Notes under the pieces: model-generated
Database searches by the model: none
Told to the model about the DNA's origin: nothing
What the model saw: the letters and a program-made list of their open reading frames with translations, nothing else
Program-made: the position numbers and the translations under genes
NCBI GenBank assembly: GCA_024508915.1
Contig: JANINR010000146.1
Location: forward strand, 30,018 to 94,017
From: Lysobacteraceae bacterium
GTDB taxonomy: Bacteria; Pseudomonadota; Gammaproteobacteria; Xanthomonadales; Xanthomonadaceae
Reading direction: 5' to 3'
Length of the DNA: 64,000 nucleotides
Shown: one piece after another, positions 34,260-43,356 of the stretch
How the letters are laid out: each line of letters opens with the position of its first letter
Numbering within the stretch: the first letter of the stretch is position 1

Positions 34260-34276
34260 GTTAACGTGAGTTTAAC
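34260..34276. promoter_or_regulatory. GTTAA-N7-TTAAC inverted repeat upstream of the Oar receptor
   Basis: GTTAACGTGAGTTTAAC, 5-bp arms in an AT-rich island of otherwise GC-rich DNA, in the 203-base gap between marC and the receptor gene. A promoter or operator is plausible; nothing else recognisable is in this gap. Confidence 0.4.
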
Positions 34277-34330
34277 ACGCTACCCCTCGCCCATGACAGG
34301 CAAAAGACAGCCCCCAGTGGCTGGAAACGG

Positions 34331-34936
34331 TTACCCCGCGACGCCCTGGCCCAGCCCCAGGTAGGTCGCCAGCCCGTCGAGGAACATCTGCACCGAAATG
34401 GCGACGATCACCATGCCCATGAGCCGCTCGATCGCGGTCAGGACACGGCCGCCGAGGATCTTGTAGAGGTAGGTCGCCGAGAACAGGATCGCGGCCGTCG
34501 CGACCCAGGCGATGAGCAGGGCCAGGCTCCACGCTCCCATCCGCCCGGGCTCCTGGCTGCCCATCAGCATGACCGCCGCCATGCCGGACGGGCCCGCCAC
34601 CAGCGGGATCGCCATCGGCACGATGAATGGCTCGCCGCCGGGCAGTTCGCCCATCAGGCCTTCCGGCGGCGGGAAGATCATCCGCAGGCCGATCAGGAAC
34701 AGGACGATGCCCCCGGCGATGGACACCGATTCCTGCCGCAGGTGCATCAGGTCGAGCGCGTAGCGGCCGAAATGCAGGAACACCATCAGCACGCCGAGCG
34801 CGATCAGCATCTCGCGCACCAGCACGACGCGCTGGCGGTGCGCGGGCATGCCGCGCAGCAGGCTGAGGAACACCGGGATGTTCCCGAGCGGGTCGAGGAT
34901 GAGGAACAGCAGCAGCGCGGCGGAGGCGATCGTCAC
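34331..34936 (-). CDS. MarC/NAAT family integral membrane protein
   Basis: 201 residues from a GTG at 34936 that overlaps the stop of the SDR gene (GTGA). Six transmembrane segments; family motifs LFLILDPLGNIPVFLSLL, GGIVLFLIGLRMIF, PMAIPLVAGPSGMAAVMLMG and GMVIVAISVQMFLDGL. MarC proteins were once linked to multiple antibiotic resistance, later withdrawn; some relatives may transport amino acids. Third gene in the grxD-SDR-marC unit, each joined by overlapping stop and start. Confidence 0.88.
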   Translation of the reverse strand: MTIASAALLLFLILDPLGNIPVFLSLLRGMPAHRQRVVLVREMLIALGVLMVFLHFGRYALDLMHLRQESVSIAGGIVLFLIGLRMIFPPPEGLMGELPGGEPFIVPMAIPLVAGPSGMAAVMLMGSQEPGRMGAWSLALLIAWVATAAILFSATYLYKILGGRVLTAIERLMGMVIVAISVQMFLDGLATYLGLGQGVAG

Positions 34937-35724
34937 GGGCGCGGGGCCGCGCGGACGGGCGAGGCCGCGTCGGCGGCGACGAGGATCCGGCCGCGGTAAG
35001 GGCTGCCGGCCGGCGACAGCAGCTCGACGCAGGCACCCGCGTAGGCGGACGGGTCGCGCGCGTCGCGGTCCTGGTCGGCCAGGAAGGCCCGCCCGCGCAG
35101 CGTCGTCCGCATCGGGCCGGGCTGCAGGCCGCTGATGCGCGGTCCGTCCGCGCCGAGTTCGGCCTGCAGCATCCCGATGAGCGTCGCCAGGCCGTGCTGG
35201 GCGATGCCGTAGCCGCCCCAGAAGGCCTGCCCGGTCAGGGCCAGGTCGTCGATCGCGAACACCACGGCGGCGTCCCGCGCCTTCGACAGCAAGGGCAGGC
35301 AGGCCTGCGTCAGCCACCAGCGCGCCGTCAGTCCGACGTGCAGCGCGCGGGCGAAGTCGGCGGGATCGGTGTGCGCCAGCGGCGTCAGGCCTCGGAACTC
35401 GGCGGCGCAGTGCAGCAGGCCGTCGAGGCGCCCGGATTCGGTCTCGAGGCGCGCCCCGAGTTCCGCGTAGTCGTCGGGCGAGGCGCCTTCCAGGTCGAGC
35501 GGATACAGCAGCGGCTCCGGACCCTCGGCGGCGAGCGCGTCGTAGAGCCGGTTGAGCTTCGGCACCTTGCGGCCCAGCAGCACGACGGTGGCGCCGGCCC
35601 GCGCACAGGCCAGCGATGCGGCCGCGCCGAGCCCGCCGTGCGCGCCCGCCACGAGCACCACGCGGCCGGCGAGCGCCGCCGCAGGCTGCGCCGCCGGCGC
35701 GCCGTGGGACGCGGCCGCGCTCAC
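34933..35724 (-). CDS. YciK-like short-chain dehydrogenase/reductase with altered active site
   Basis: 263 residues from a GTG at 35724 overlapping the grxD stop (GTGA). Rossmann fold with the nucleotide motif VAGAHGGLGAAASLACARAGATVVLLGR, LYPLDLEGA and LHCAAEFRGLTPL (NxxG region altered). The catalytic YxxxK reads YGIAQ, with Gln for Lys. The preceding strand VVFAIDDLALTG lacks the usual catalytic Ser. It resembles the YciK group but may have lost oxidoreductase activity. Coupled between grxD and marC. Confidence 0.82.
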   Translation of the reverse strand: MSAAASHGAPAAQPAAALAGRVVLVAGAHGGLGAAASLACARAGATVVLLGRKVPKLNRLYDALAAEGPEPLLYPLDLEGASPDDYAELGARLETESGRLDGLLHCAAEFRGLTPLAHTDPADFARALHVGLTARWWLTQACLPLLSKARDAAVVFAIDDLALTGQAFWGGYGIAQHGLATLIGMLQAELGADGPRISGLQPGPMRTTLRGRAFLADQDRDARDPSAYAGACVELLSPAGSPYRGRILVAADAASPVRAAPRP

Positions 35725-36056
35725 GCCTTGTGCGCCTCCGCCAGCTGCACTTCCTTGAGCATGCGCGCCAGCTCGCCGGATTCCAGCAGCTCCAGGGTGA
35801 TGTCGCAGCCGCCGATCAGCTCGCCGTTGATGAAGAGCTGGGGGAAGGTCGGCCAGTTCGAGTAGCGCGGCAGGTTGGCCCGGATCTCGGGCTCCTCGAG
35901 CACGTTGACGGTGTGCAGCCCGCTCGCGCCGGCCTGCTTCAGCGCCTGCATGGTGCGGCTGGAGAAGCCGCACATCGGGAATTGCGGCGTGCCCTTCATG
36001 AAAAGCACGACGGGGTGGCCTTCGATCTCGGCCTGGATGCGTTCGGACACCTGCAT
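35721..36056 (-). CDS. grxD: Monothiol glutaredoxin, Grx4 family
   Basis: 111 residues from the ATG at 36056 (AGGAG 7 bases upstream); the track start at 36179 runs into sodB. The active site is KGTPQFPMCGFSSRTMQAL with monothiol CGFS, and the glutathione-binding residues WPTFPQLFINGELIGGCDI are present. Carries or transfers [2Fe-2S] clusters bound with glutathione. Divergent from sodB with 115 bases between. Confidence 0.96.
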   Translation of the reverse strand: MQVSERIQAEIEGHPVVLFMKGTPQFPMCGFSSRTMQALKQAGASGLHTVNVLEEPEIRANLPRYSNWPTFPQLFINGELIGGCDITLELLESGELARMLKEVQLAEAHKA

Positions 36057-36171
36057 GGCTGGCTCCTGGAAGCGTGTCGCGCGCCGCTTCCCGCAGGGTT
36101 CGCGGGCCGGCGGCGGGGGTGGGGGTAGAATCCGGTCATTGTAAGCCCCTCCCCCTTCCACGGAGTCCGCC

Positions 36172-36750
36172 ATGGCCATCGAACTGCCTCCCCTGCCCTA
36201 CGACCGCGCCGCCCTCGAGCCGCACATCTCCGGCGAGACCATCGACTTCCACTACGGCAAGCACCACAAGGCCTACGTGGACAACCTCAACAAGATGATC
36301 GCGGGCACCGAGTTCGAGGCGATGCCGCTGGAGGAGATCGTCCGCAAGGCGCAGGGCGCCATGTTCAACAACGCCGCGCAGGTGTGGAACCACACCTTCT
36401 ACTGGAACTGCCTGTCCCCCAACGGCGGCGGCGAGCCGTCGGGCAAGGTCGCCGACGCGATCGCGAAGGCCTTCGGCGGCTTCGACAAGTTCAAGGAACA
36501 GTTCAGCGACCTCGCCGTGAAGACCTTCGGGTCCGGCTGGGCGTGGCTGGTGCAGCGCCCGGACGGTTCGCTGGCGCTGGTGAGCACGCCGAACGCCGCG
36601 ACCCCGCTGACCGGCGACGACACCGCGCTGCTGACCTGCGACGTCTGGGAGCACGCGTACTACATCGACTACCGCAATGCGCGGCCGAAGTACGTCGAGG
36701 CGTTCTGGAACCTGGTGAACTGGGACTTCGTCGCCTCGAACCTACGCTGA
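36172..36750 (+). CDS. sodB: Iron/manganese superoxide dismutase
   Basis: 192 residues, cytoplasmic. Converts superoxide to oxygen and peroxide. Metal ligands lie in [15 protein letters not shown] (His), [12 protein letters not shown] (His), and [13 protein letters not shown] (Asp and His). The GSGWAWLV and [13 protein letters not shown] patterns favour the iron type. The 3' end overlaps the convergent purK by 9 bases. Confidence 0.96.
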   Translation: MAIELPPLPYDRAALEPHISGETIDFHYGKHHKAYVDNLNKMIAGTEFEAMPLEEIVRKAQGAMFNNAAQVWNHTFYWNCLSPNGGGEPSGKVADAIAKAFGGFDKFKEQFSDLAVKTFGSGWAWLVQRPDGSLALVSTPNAATPLTGDDTALLTCDVWEHAYYIDYRNARPKYVEAFWNLVNWDFVASNLR

Positions 36751-37884
36751 CAGCCGGGCGACGACGGGCGCGACCTGCGCCTGCCGGCCCAGCCCCTCGC
36801 CGACGCGCCGCAGTGCGTCGGCGAGTTCCACGGCGGCATCCGCCCGCAACGTCGCATGCCCCACCTTGCGGCCCGCGCGCGGCGACTTGCCGTAATCGTG
36901 CCAGTGGCCGCCCGCCTCGCGCAGCACCGGCGCGGGATCCGGCATCTCGCCGATCCAGTTGAGCATGCAGGCGCGGCCCACCAGGCGCGTGTCGCCCAGC
37001 GGCAGGCCGAGGACCGCGCGCAAATGGTTCTGGAACTGCGAGGTCTCGCTGCCCTCGATCGTCCAGTGGCCGGAGTTGTGCACGCGCGGCGCCAGTTCGT
37101 TGGCGAGCAGCACGCCGTCGCGGCAGAACAGCTCGAGCGCGAAGACGCCGACGTAGCCCAGCGCTTCGGCGAGGGCGCGCGCATGCGCGACCGCCGTCGC
37201 CTCGAGCGCTGCATCCACCGCGGCCGGCGCGAGGCTGGCCGACAGCACGCCGTCGACGTGCCAGTTCTCGGTCAGCGGCCAGGTGCGGAAATCGCCGTCG
37301 CGGCCGCGGACCGCGACCACCGACAGCTCGCGCTCGAACGGGACGAACGCCTCGAGGATCAAGCCGACCTTGCCGGCCTGCGCGCCGAGGGCCTCCCACG
37401 CCGGGGCGACGTCGGCGGCGGCGCGAAGGCGGAACTGGCCCTTGCCGTCGTAGCCGAGGCGGCGTGTCTTCAGGATGCACGGCGTGCCGATGCGGGCGAC
37501 CGCCGCGTCGAGTTCCCCGCGCGTGGCGACCGGCGCGAAATCGGGCACGGGGATGCCGAGCTCGCGGAACAGCGTCTTCTCCGCCAGGCGGTCCTGCGCG
37601 GTGGCCAGCGCGCGCGGGCTGGGGAACACGGGCACGCGCGCCGACAGCCAGCGCGCCGATTCGGCGGGCACGTTCTCGAAGTCGAAGGTCGCCACGTCGA
37701 TGCGCGAGGCGAACTCGGCGAGCATGGCCTCGTCGCGGTAATCGCCCACGACCATCGGCGCGAACTGCGCCGCGCAGGCTTCCGCGGACGTGTCCATCAC
37801 CAGGAAGCGCACGCCCAGCGGCGCGCCTGACAACGCGAGCATGCGGGCCAGCTGGCCGCCGCCGAGGATGCCGACCGTGGTCAT
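36742..37884 (-). CDS. purK: N5-carboxyaminoimidazole ribonucleotide synthase
   Basis: 380 residues, ATP-grasp enzyme of purine synthesis: AIR plus bicarbonate plus ATP gives N5-CAIR. Starts [24 protein letters not shown] at 37884, overlapping the purE stop (ATGA). Motifs [77 protein letters not shown] are diagnostic. The longer track frame includes purE in the wrong frame. Its 3' end overlaps convergent sodB. Confidence 0.96.
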   Translation of the reverse strand: MTTVGILGGGQLARMLALSGAPLGVRFLVMDTSAEACAAQFAPMVVGDYRDEAMLAEFASRIDVATFDFENVPAESARWLSARVPVFPSPRALATAQDRLAEKTLFRELGIPVPDFAPVATRGELDAAVARIGTPCILKTRRLGYDGKGQFRLRAAADVAPAWEALGAQAGKVGLILEAFVPFERELSVVAVRGRDGDFRTWPLTENWHVDGVLSASLAPAAVDAALEATAVAHARALAEALGYVGVFALELFCRDGVLLANELAPRVHNSGHWTIEGSETSQFQNHLRAVLGLPLGDTRLVGRACMLNWIGEMPDPAPVLREAGGHWHDYGKSPRAGRKVGHATLRADAAVELADALRRVGEGLGRQAQVAPVVARLSA

Positions 37885-38408
37885 TTCCGCGGATCGTCGT
37901 TCGACGCGACGTCGTCCGTCTGGCGCTGCCGGAACGCTTCGAGCGCCGCGGCGACCTCCGCGTGGTCCGCCGCCAGCATCGCCGCCGCGAACAGCGCCGC
38001 ATTCGCCGCGCCGGCGTTGCCGATGGCGAAGGTGGCGACCGGGATGCCGGCGGGCATCTGCACGATGGACAGCAGCGAATCCATGCCGTTCAGCGCCTTG
38101 GATTGCACCGGCACGCCGAGCACCGGCACCGCGGTCTTGGCCGCGAGCATGCCGGGCAGGTGCGCCGCGCCGCCGGCGCCGGCGATGATCGCGCGCAGGC
38201 CGCGCGCGGCGGCCGTCGCGGCGTAGTCGAACAGGGCGTCGGGCGTGCGATGGGCGGAGACCACGCGCACCTCGTGCGGCACGCCGAGCTGCTCCAGTCG
38301 CACGGCGGCGTGCTGCATCGTCTCCCAGTCGGAGCGCGAACCCATCACGATGCCCACGAGCGGGGCGGCGCCCTCGCGCGGGCTGGCGGCATTCGGGGGA
38401 CTGGGCAT
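37881..38408 (-). CDS. purE: N5-CAIR mutase, PurE class I
   Basis: 175 residues from the ATG at 38408. Converts N5-CAIR to CAIR. Diagnostic motifs: [72 protein letters not shown]. Followed immediately by purK. Divergent from the Trm112-like gene, with a short promoter-bearing gap (TATTCT on plus). Confidence 0.96.
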   Translation of the reverse strand: MPSPPNAASPREGAAPLVGIVMGSRSDWETMQHAAVRLEQLGVPHEVRVVSAHRTPDALFDYAATAAARGLRAIIAGAGGAAHLPGMLAAKTAVPVLGVPVQSKALNGMDSLLSIVQMPAGIPVATFAIGNAGAANAALFAAAMLAADHAEVAAALEAFRQRQTDDVASNDDPRK

Positions 38409-38474
38409 GCGGGCTCCGGTACCTGCCGTGCAAAACGGTATTCTAGCGGCCAACCCCGACGACGCCACCCCGCC

Positions 38475-38744
38475 ATGGACCGCAAGCTGCTCGACATCCT
38501 CGCCTGCCCCGCCACGCGCCAGCCGCTGGCGCTGCTGGAGCGCGACGGCCTCGACGCCATGAACCGGGCGATCGCCGCCGGCACCGTGCGCCGGCGCGAT
38601 GACGCGGCCCAGGCGGAGCCGTTGCGCGAGGCGCTGGTCACCCGCGACCGCAAGCTCGTCTACCGCATCGACGACGGCATCCCGGTCCTCCTTGCGGACG
38701 AGGGCATCGGCACGTCGCAGGTGCCCGGTTTCCCGGGCGCCTGA
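38475..38744 (+). CDS. Trm112/YcaR-like small protein lacking one zinc cysteine
   Basis: 89 residues: [25 protein letters not shown]...[26 protein letters not shown]. The family usually starts [14 protein letters not shown] and binds zinc; here the second Cys of CPxC is Thr, and no C-terminal pair is seen. Bacterial members have no settled function. The stop is 1 base before the nadC GTG, so it leads the Trm112-nadC-DUF3301 unit. Confidence 0.85.
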   Translation: MDRKLLDILACPATRQPLALLERDGLDAMNRAIAAGTVRRRDDAAQAEPLREALVTRDRKLVYRIDDGIPVLLADEGIGTSQVPGFPGA

Positions 38745-38745
38745 C

Positions 38746-39645
38746 GTGGCGCCGTCCGCCGCGCCCGCGGGCGGCGCCGCCGCGCCGCCGCCGGCCGACC
38801 AGGTCGATTCCGACGTCGCCCGCGCCCTCGCCGAGGACATCGGCAGCGGCGACGTCACCGCCGCGCTGCTTCCGGACGCCGAAGACGTCGCGTACCTGCT
38901 GTGCAAGGAAGACGCGGTGGTGTGCGGCCGCCCCTGGTTCGACGCCTGCCACCGCGCGCTGGATCCCGGCGTGCGCATCCACTGGCGCGTGGCGGAAGGC
39001 GATCGCGTCGCCGCGGGCACGGTGCTCGCGACCCTCGCCGGCCGCAGCCGCGCGCTCGTGACCGCCGAACGCACCGCGCTGAACTTCCTGCAGACGCTGT
39101 CGGGCACCGCCACCACCACCGCCCGCTACGCCGATGCGCTGCGCGGCACCGCCACGCGCGTGCTCGACACGCGCAAGACGCTGCCGGGATTGCGCATCGC
39201 GCAGAAATACGCCGTGCGTTGCGGCGGCGGCGGGAACCACCGCATGGGCCTGTACGACACGGTGATGCTGAAGGAGAACCACGTGCGCGCGGCCGGCTCC
39301 ATCGCCGCGGCGGTGGCCGCCGCGCGCGCGCTGCACCCGGCGCTGCCGCTGGTCGTGGAGGTCGAGGACCTCGCGCAGCTGCGCGAAGCCCTCACGGCGG
39401 GCTGCGACCGCGTGCTGATCGACGATTTCGACCGCGACTCCCGGCGCGAGGCGGTCCGCATCGCGCGCGCCGCGCCGTTCGACGGCCGCATCCCGCTCGA
39501 AGCGTCCGGCAGCGTCGACCTCGACGCGCTGCGCGCGATCGCCGACGACGGCGTGGACTATGTCTCGATCGGCGCGCTCACCAAGCACGTGCGCGCCATC
39601 GACCTGTCGATGAAGCTCGGGCCGCCGCCATGCCCGGCCTCCTGA
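38746..39645 (+). CDS. nadC: Nicotinate-nucleotide pyrophosphorylase (carboxylating)
   Basis: 299 residues from a GTG at 38746. Makes nicotinate mononucleotide from quinolinate and PRPP in NAD synthesis. Motifs [116 protein letters not shown] are complete. The alanine/proline-rich N-terminal 20 residues are an extension. Overlaps the next gene by 16 bases. Confidence 0.95.
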   Translation: MAPSAAPAGGAAAPPPADQVDSDVARALAEDIGSGDVTAALLPDAEDVAYLLCKEDAVVCGRPWFDACHRALDPGVRIHWRVAEGDRVAAGTVLATLAGRSRALVTAERTALNFLQTLSGTATTTARYADALRGTATRVLDTRKTLPGLRIAQKYAVRCGGGGNHRMGLYDTVMLKENHVRAAGSIAAAVAAARALHPALPLVVEVEDLAQLREALTAGCDRVLIDDFDRDSRREAVRIARAAPFDGRIPLEASGSVDLDALRAIADDGVDYVSIGALTKHVRAIDLSMKLGPPPCPAS

Positions 39646-39956
39646 TCCTGCTGATCGTCGTGGTGCTGGGCTGGGCCTTCTGGAGCTCCGCCCGCGCCGC
39701 CGCCGAGCGGGCCGAGGAGGCCGGCCGCGACGCCTGCCACGCCGCCGGGGTGCAGTGGCTCGACCAGACGGTCCACGCCAGCGGGTTGCGGCTGCGCCGC
39801 GGCGAGGACGGTCGGCTCGGCTTCGAGCGCACTTTCCGCTTCGAATATTCCGAGGACGGCCAGGACCGGCACGTTGGCCGCCTCGTCATCCGCGGCGACC
39901 GCCTGGTCGCCTTCAGCGGGCCCGTGCGCCGTCCCCAGGTCCACTCTCTCCACTGA
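39630..39956 (+). CDS. DUF3301 family membrane-anchored protein
   Basis: 108 residues starting [95 protein letters not shown]. One N-terminal membrane segment and a small soluble domain, matching DUF3301, of unknown function. The ATG lies inside the nadC 3' end (16-base overlap). The following 168 bases to sspB contain no gene or clear signal. Confidence 0.82.
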   Translation: MPGLLILLIVVVLGWAFWSSARAAAERAEEAGRDACHAAGVQWLDQTVHASGLRLRRGEDGRLGFERTFRFEYSEDGQDRHVGRLVIRGDRLVAFSGPVRRPQVHSLH

Positions 39957-40124
39957 CCTCGCCCAGCGCCGCCGCCCTCATTCCGTGAGGGCGCCCGGGC
40001 TTCATGACTGCCCACACGAGAGCGTCTCGGCTTCGGGTCTGGGCGGTGGCAGCGTGCCGGGTCCCGGAAGGGCCTGCGCACTCCGCGGCGACCCTCTCAC
40101 GAAGCGAAAAGCAGTCCCCGCGCC

Positions 40125-40583
40125 CTATTTGACGATGCGGAGATGGGGGCCGCGCCGGGGCGGCGTGTCGGCGGGCGGCGGCGTGTCGTCGCCCGGCGGC
40201 TCGTCTTCCGCGGAAGCCTCCGGTGGCGGCGCCTCCGGTCCGGCCGCGCTGCCGTCGTCGGGGAGCGCCATGCCCTGCCCCGTCTCGCGCGCATAGATGG
40301 CCAGGATCGCGTCGACCGGCACGATCACCGCGTGGCTCACGCCGCCGAAGCGCGCGGTGAAGGCGACCGCGTCGTTGTCCATGTCGAGGTGCGCGACGGC
40401 GCGCGCGGCGATGTTGAGCACGACCTTGCCGTCCTTGACGGTGTGTGGCGGGACGCGCACGCCGGGACGCGTGGCATCCACCAGCAGGTGCGGCGTCATG
40501 CCGTTGTCCGCGATCCACTCGTACAGCGCCCGCAGCAGGTACGGGCGGTGGCTGGTCATCCGCGGCGCAGGGGCATCGCTCAT
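40125..40583 (-). CDS. sspB: ClpXP specificity-enhancing factor SspB
   Basis: 152 residues. Delivers ssrA-tagged proteins to ClpXP. The N-terminal substrate-binding domain reads MTSHRPYLLRALYEWIADNGMTPHLLVDAT...KDGKVVLNIAARAVAHLDMDNDAVAFTARFGGVSHAVIVPVDAILAIYARETGQGM. A long acidic, proline-rich linker follows, and the C-terminal GPHLRIVK is the ClpX-docking tail. Directly follows sspA, 21 bases apart. Confidence 0.95.
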   Translation of the reverse strand: MSDAPAPRMTSHRPYLLRALYEWIADNGMTPHLLVDATRPGVRVPPHTVKDGKVVLNIAARAVAHLDMDNDAVAFTARFGGVSHAVIVPVDAILAIYARETGQGMALPDDGSAAGPEAPPPEASAEDEPPGDDTPPPADTPPRRGPHLRIVK

Positions 40584-40604
40584 TCCGGCCGCCTCATCGC
40601 AGCG

Positions 40605-41243
40605 TCATTCCGGCATCGGTCGCAGGTTGCGTTCCTGCGGCGTCAGGCTGCGCGCGAAGCCCGGGTTGCGGAAGATGCGGTTGCCGTAGTCCTCGATCGC
40701 CTTGCCGTCCTTCGGCAGGGCGATGCCGAGCGAGTCCAGGCGCCAGATGATCGGCGCCATCGCGCAGTCGGCCAGGCTCATCTCGGGATTGAGGAAGAAC
40801 TTGCTGGCCTTGAACAGCGGCACCGACGCGGTCAGCAGTTCCTTCAGCCGCTTGCGGCCGGCTTCGGCCTGCTGCTTGTTGCCGAGCTGGATCGCCTGCA
40901 CCTGCGGGACCCAGTCGTGCTCGATGCGCAGCATCGCGAGCCGCAGGCGCGCCCGCGACAGCGGATCGACCGGCATCAGCGGGGGGTGCGGATAGCGCTC
41001 GTCCAGGTACTCGCTGACGACGCTGGCCGCGTACAGCACCAGCTCGCGCTCGACCAGCGTCGGCACCGAGTGGTAGGGATTCAGGTCGAGCAGGTCCTCG
41101 GGGGGATTCTGCGGGTCGACCGGGATGAAGTCGTAGGTGACGCCCTTCGCGGCCAGTACCAGGCGCACGCGATGGCACAACACGTCGTCGACGGAAGAAA
41201 ACAGGGTCAGTGCATTCCGCATGCGCAGGCTCGTCGCCATCAT
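40605..41243 (-). CDS. sspA: Stringent starvation protein A (GST fold)
   Basis: 212 residues from the ATG at 41243 (GGAGAAGG upstream). An RNA polymerase-associated regulator with glutathione S-transferase fold but no GST activity. Thioredoxin-like N-terminal half MRNALTLFSSVDDVLCHRVRLVLAAKGVTYDFIPVDPQNPPEDLLDLNPYHSVPTLVERELVLYAASVVSEYLDERYPHPPLMP; helical C-terminal half. Lies downstream of petABC and upstream of sspB, an order widely conserved in proteobacteria. Confidence 0.95.
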   Translation of the reverse strand: MMATSLRMRNALTLFSSVDDVLCHRVRLVLAAKGVTYDFIPVDPQNPPEDLLDLNPYHSVPTLVERELVLYAASVVSEYLDERYPHPPLMPVDPLSRARLRLAMLRIEHDWVPQVQAIQLGNKQQAEAGRKRLKELLTASVPLFKASKFFLNPEMSLADCAMAPIIWRLDSLGIALPKDGKAIEDYGNRIFRNPGFARSLTPQERNLRPMPE

Positions 41244-41324
41244 CGGCCCTTCTCCGGCGACCGGATCCGCCGGCCGCACTCCGGCGCCGCCCACCCCGTG
41301 CGGGCGGTCGCCTCCCCGGTTCCC

Positions 41325-42089
41325 TCAGTGCACGTCGCGCCAGTATTCCTTCTTCAACAGCCAGGCGAGGAACGTGAAGAACGCCAGGAACAGCACGACC
41401 CAGACGCCCATGGACTGGCGCTTGAGCGCGGCGGGCTCGCCGGCGTACTCGAGGAAAGCGGTGATGTCGCGCACGGTCTGGTCGAACTGCGCGGGCGTCT
41501 GCGAACCCGGCTGCGCCAGCACCAGCTTCTCGACCGGGCGCTCCCCGCCCGCGTCTGCGGCGCCGAACTCGGCATGCTGCAGGCCCTGCATCTCCCACAG
41601 CGGGTTCGGCATGGACGCGTTCGGGAACACGGTGTTGTTCCAGCCCACCGGCCGCGCCTCGTCGAGGTAGAACGACTTCAGGTAAGCGGAGATCCAGTTG
41701 CTGCCGCGCACGCGCGCGATCACGCTCAGGTCCGGCGGCATCTTGCCGAAGAACTGCGTCCCGTCGGCTTCGGTCATCGCGACGCGGACCTGCTCGCCCG
41801 GCTTGGCGCCGATGAAGTTGAGGTTGGCCTGGACGTCGTCCTCCGACAGGCCCAGGTCCTCGGCCATGCGCGAATAGCGCAGGTACTTCAGCGAATGGCA
41901 GCCGGAGCAGTAGTTCATGTACAGCTTGGCGCCGCGCTGCAGCGACGCCTGGTCGCCGAGGTCGGTGCCCGCGTTCGGCAGGGCCGCGCCCTCTTCCGCC
42001 GCGAAGGCAGGGGTCGCGGCGGCGGCGGCGAGCAGGGCGCCGGCGGCCAGGACGATCAACTTCTTCACGATGCGCTGCCCCTTAGTCAT
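41325..42089 (-). CDS. petC: Cytochrome c1 of the bc1 complex
   Basis: 254 residues. Signal peptide LIVLAAGALLAAAAATPAFA; heme c site YCSGCHSLKYLRYSRM; the axial Met is probably in NASMPNPLWEMQG. C-terminal membrane anchor MGVWVVLFLAFFTFLAWLLKKEYWRDVH. Passes electrons from the Rieske protein to a soluble cytochrome c. Start overlaps the petB stop by 8 bases. Confidence 0.96.
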   Translation of the reverse strand: MTKGQRIVKKLIVLAAGALLAAAAATPAFAAEEGAALPNAGTDLGDQASLQRGAKLYMNYCSGCHSLKYLRYSRMAEDLGLSEDDVQANLNFIGAKPGEQVRVAMTEADGTQFFGKMPPDLSVIARVRGSNWISAYLKSFYLDEARPVGWNNTVFPNASMPNPLWEMQGLQHAEFGAADAGGERPVEKLVLAQPGSQTPAQFDQTVRDITAFLEYAGEPAALKRQSMGVWVVLFLAFFTFLAWLLKKEYWRDVH

Positions 42090-43353
42090 GCGTCGTCACC
42101 CGCTCCGGCACCGGCTTGGTCCTGTCCAGCTTGGTCCACAGCGGCATGGTGATGAAGAACGCGTAGTAGAGGAAGGTCAGGATGCGGCCGATGATGGTCT
42201 CGACCGGGTCGGTGCCCGGGCCGGCGCCGATCTTCATCAGCCACAGGAACGAGACCACGAACATGGCGAGCATCGCCCACGACAGCTTGCCGCGGTAGCG
42301 ATAGGACTTCACCGGGCTCTTGTCGAGCCACGGGGTGAGGAACAGCAGCACGATGGCGCCGAACATCACCAGCACGCCCCACAGCTTGATCCCGAAGAAC
42401 GACGGCACGACGCGCAGCATCGCGTAGTACGGGGTGAAGTACCACACCGGCTTGATGTGCTGCGGCGTGACCAGCGGGTTGGCCTCGGTGAAGTTGTCGT
42501 GCTCGAGGAACCAGCCGCCGAAGGTCGGCGCGAAGAAGATGATGAACGCCGCCAGCACCAGGAAGAAGCCGACGCCGAACAGGTCCTTCACCGTGTAGTA
42601 CGGGTGGAACGGGATGCCGTCGGTCGGCGCGGTGGTCGACCAGCGGTTGCCCTTCGGGCCCTTCTTGATCTCGACGCCGTCCGGGTTGTTGGAGCCGACT
42701 TCGTGCAGTGCGCCCAGGTGCAGCACGACCAGCAGCAGCAGGACCAGCGGCAGCGCGATGACGTGCAGCGCGAAGAAGCGGTTCAGCGTGGCGTCGGACG
42801 GGATGAAGTCGCCCATGATCCATTCGGTCAGGCCGTTGCCGATCACCGGGATCGCGCCGAACAGCGAGATGATCACCTTCGCGCCCCAGAACGACATCTG
42901 GCCCCACGGCAGCACGTAGCCCATGAAGGCCTCGGCCATCAGCACGAGGTAGATCACCATGCCCAGCAGCCACACCAGCTCGCGCGGCTTGCGGTAGGAG
43001 CCGTACATCAGGCCGCGGAACATGTGCAGGTAGACGACGACGAAGAACAGGGAGGCGCCGGTGCTGTGCATGTAGCGGATCAGCCAGCCCCACTCCACGT
43101 CGCGCATGATGTATTCGACGGAACCGAAGGCCTCGGCGGCGCTCGGCTTGAAGTGCATCGTCAGGAAGATGCCGGTCACGATCTGGTTGACCAGCACCAG
43201 CAGCGCGAGCGAGCCGAAGAAGTACCAGAAGTTGAAGTTCTTCGGCGCGTAGTACTCGGTCATGTGCTTGCGGTACGCCGGCATCATGCCGGGCGCGCGC
43301 GCGTTGACCCAGTCCATCACGTTGGCGGCGGTACGGGAGATGATGTTGGCCAT
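42082..43353 (-). CDS. petB: Cytochrome b of the bc1 complex
   Basis: 423 residues, eight transmembrane helices. Heme ligand His residues lie in HSTGASLFFVVVYLHMFRGLMYGSYR and FALHVIALPLVLLLLVVLHLGALH. The quinol-site PEWY motif reads PVWY (HIKPVWYFTPYYAML), a variant known from other gammaproteobacteria. Central subunit for the Q cycle, between petA and petC in one operon. Confidence 0.97.
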   Translation of the reverse strand: MANIISRTAANVMDWVNARAPGMMPAYRKHMTEYYAPKNFNFWYFFGSLALLVLVNQIVTGIFLTMHFKPSAAEAFGSVEYIMRDVEWGWLIRYMHSTGASLFFVVVYLHMFRGLMYGSYRKPRELVWLLGMVIYLVLMAEAFMGYVLPWGQMSFWGAKVIISLFGAIPVIGNGLTEWIMGDFIPSDATLNRFFALHVIALPLVLLLLVVLHLGALHEVGSNNPDGVEIKKGPKGNRWSTTAPTDGIPFHPYYTVKDLFGVGFFLVLAAFIIFFAPTFGGWFLEHDNFTEANPLVTPQHIKPVWYFTPYYAMLRVVPSFFGIKLWGVLVMFGAIVLLFLTPWLDKSPVKSYRYRGKLSWAMLAMFVVSFLWLMKIGAGPGTDPVETIIGRILTFLYYAFFITMPLWTKLDRTKPVPERVTTHD

Positions 43354-43356
43354 GGC

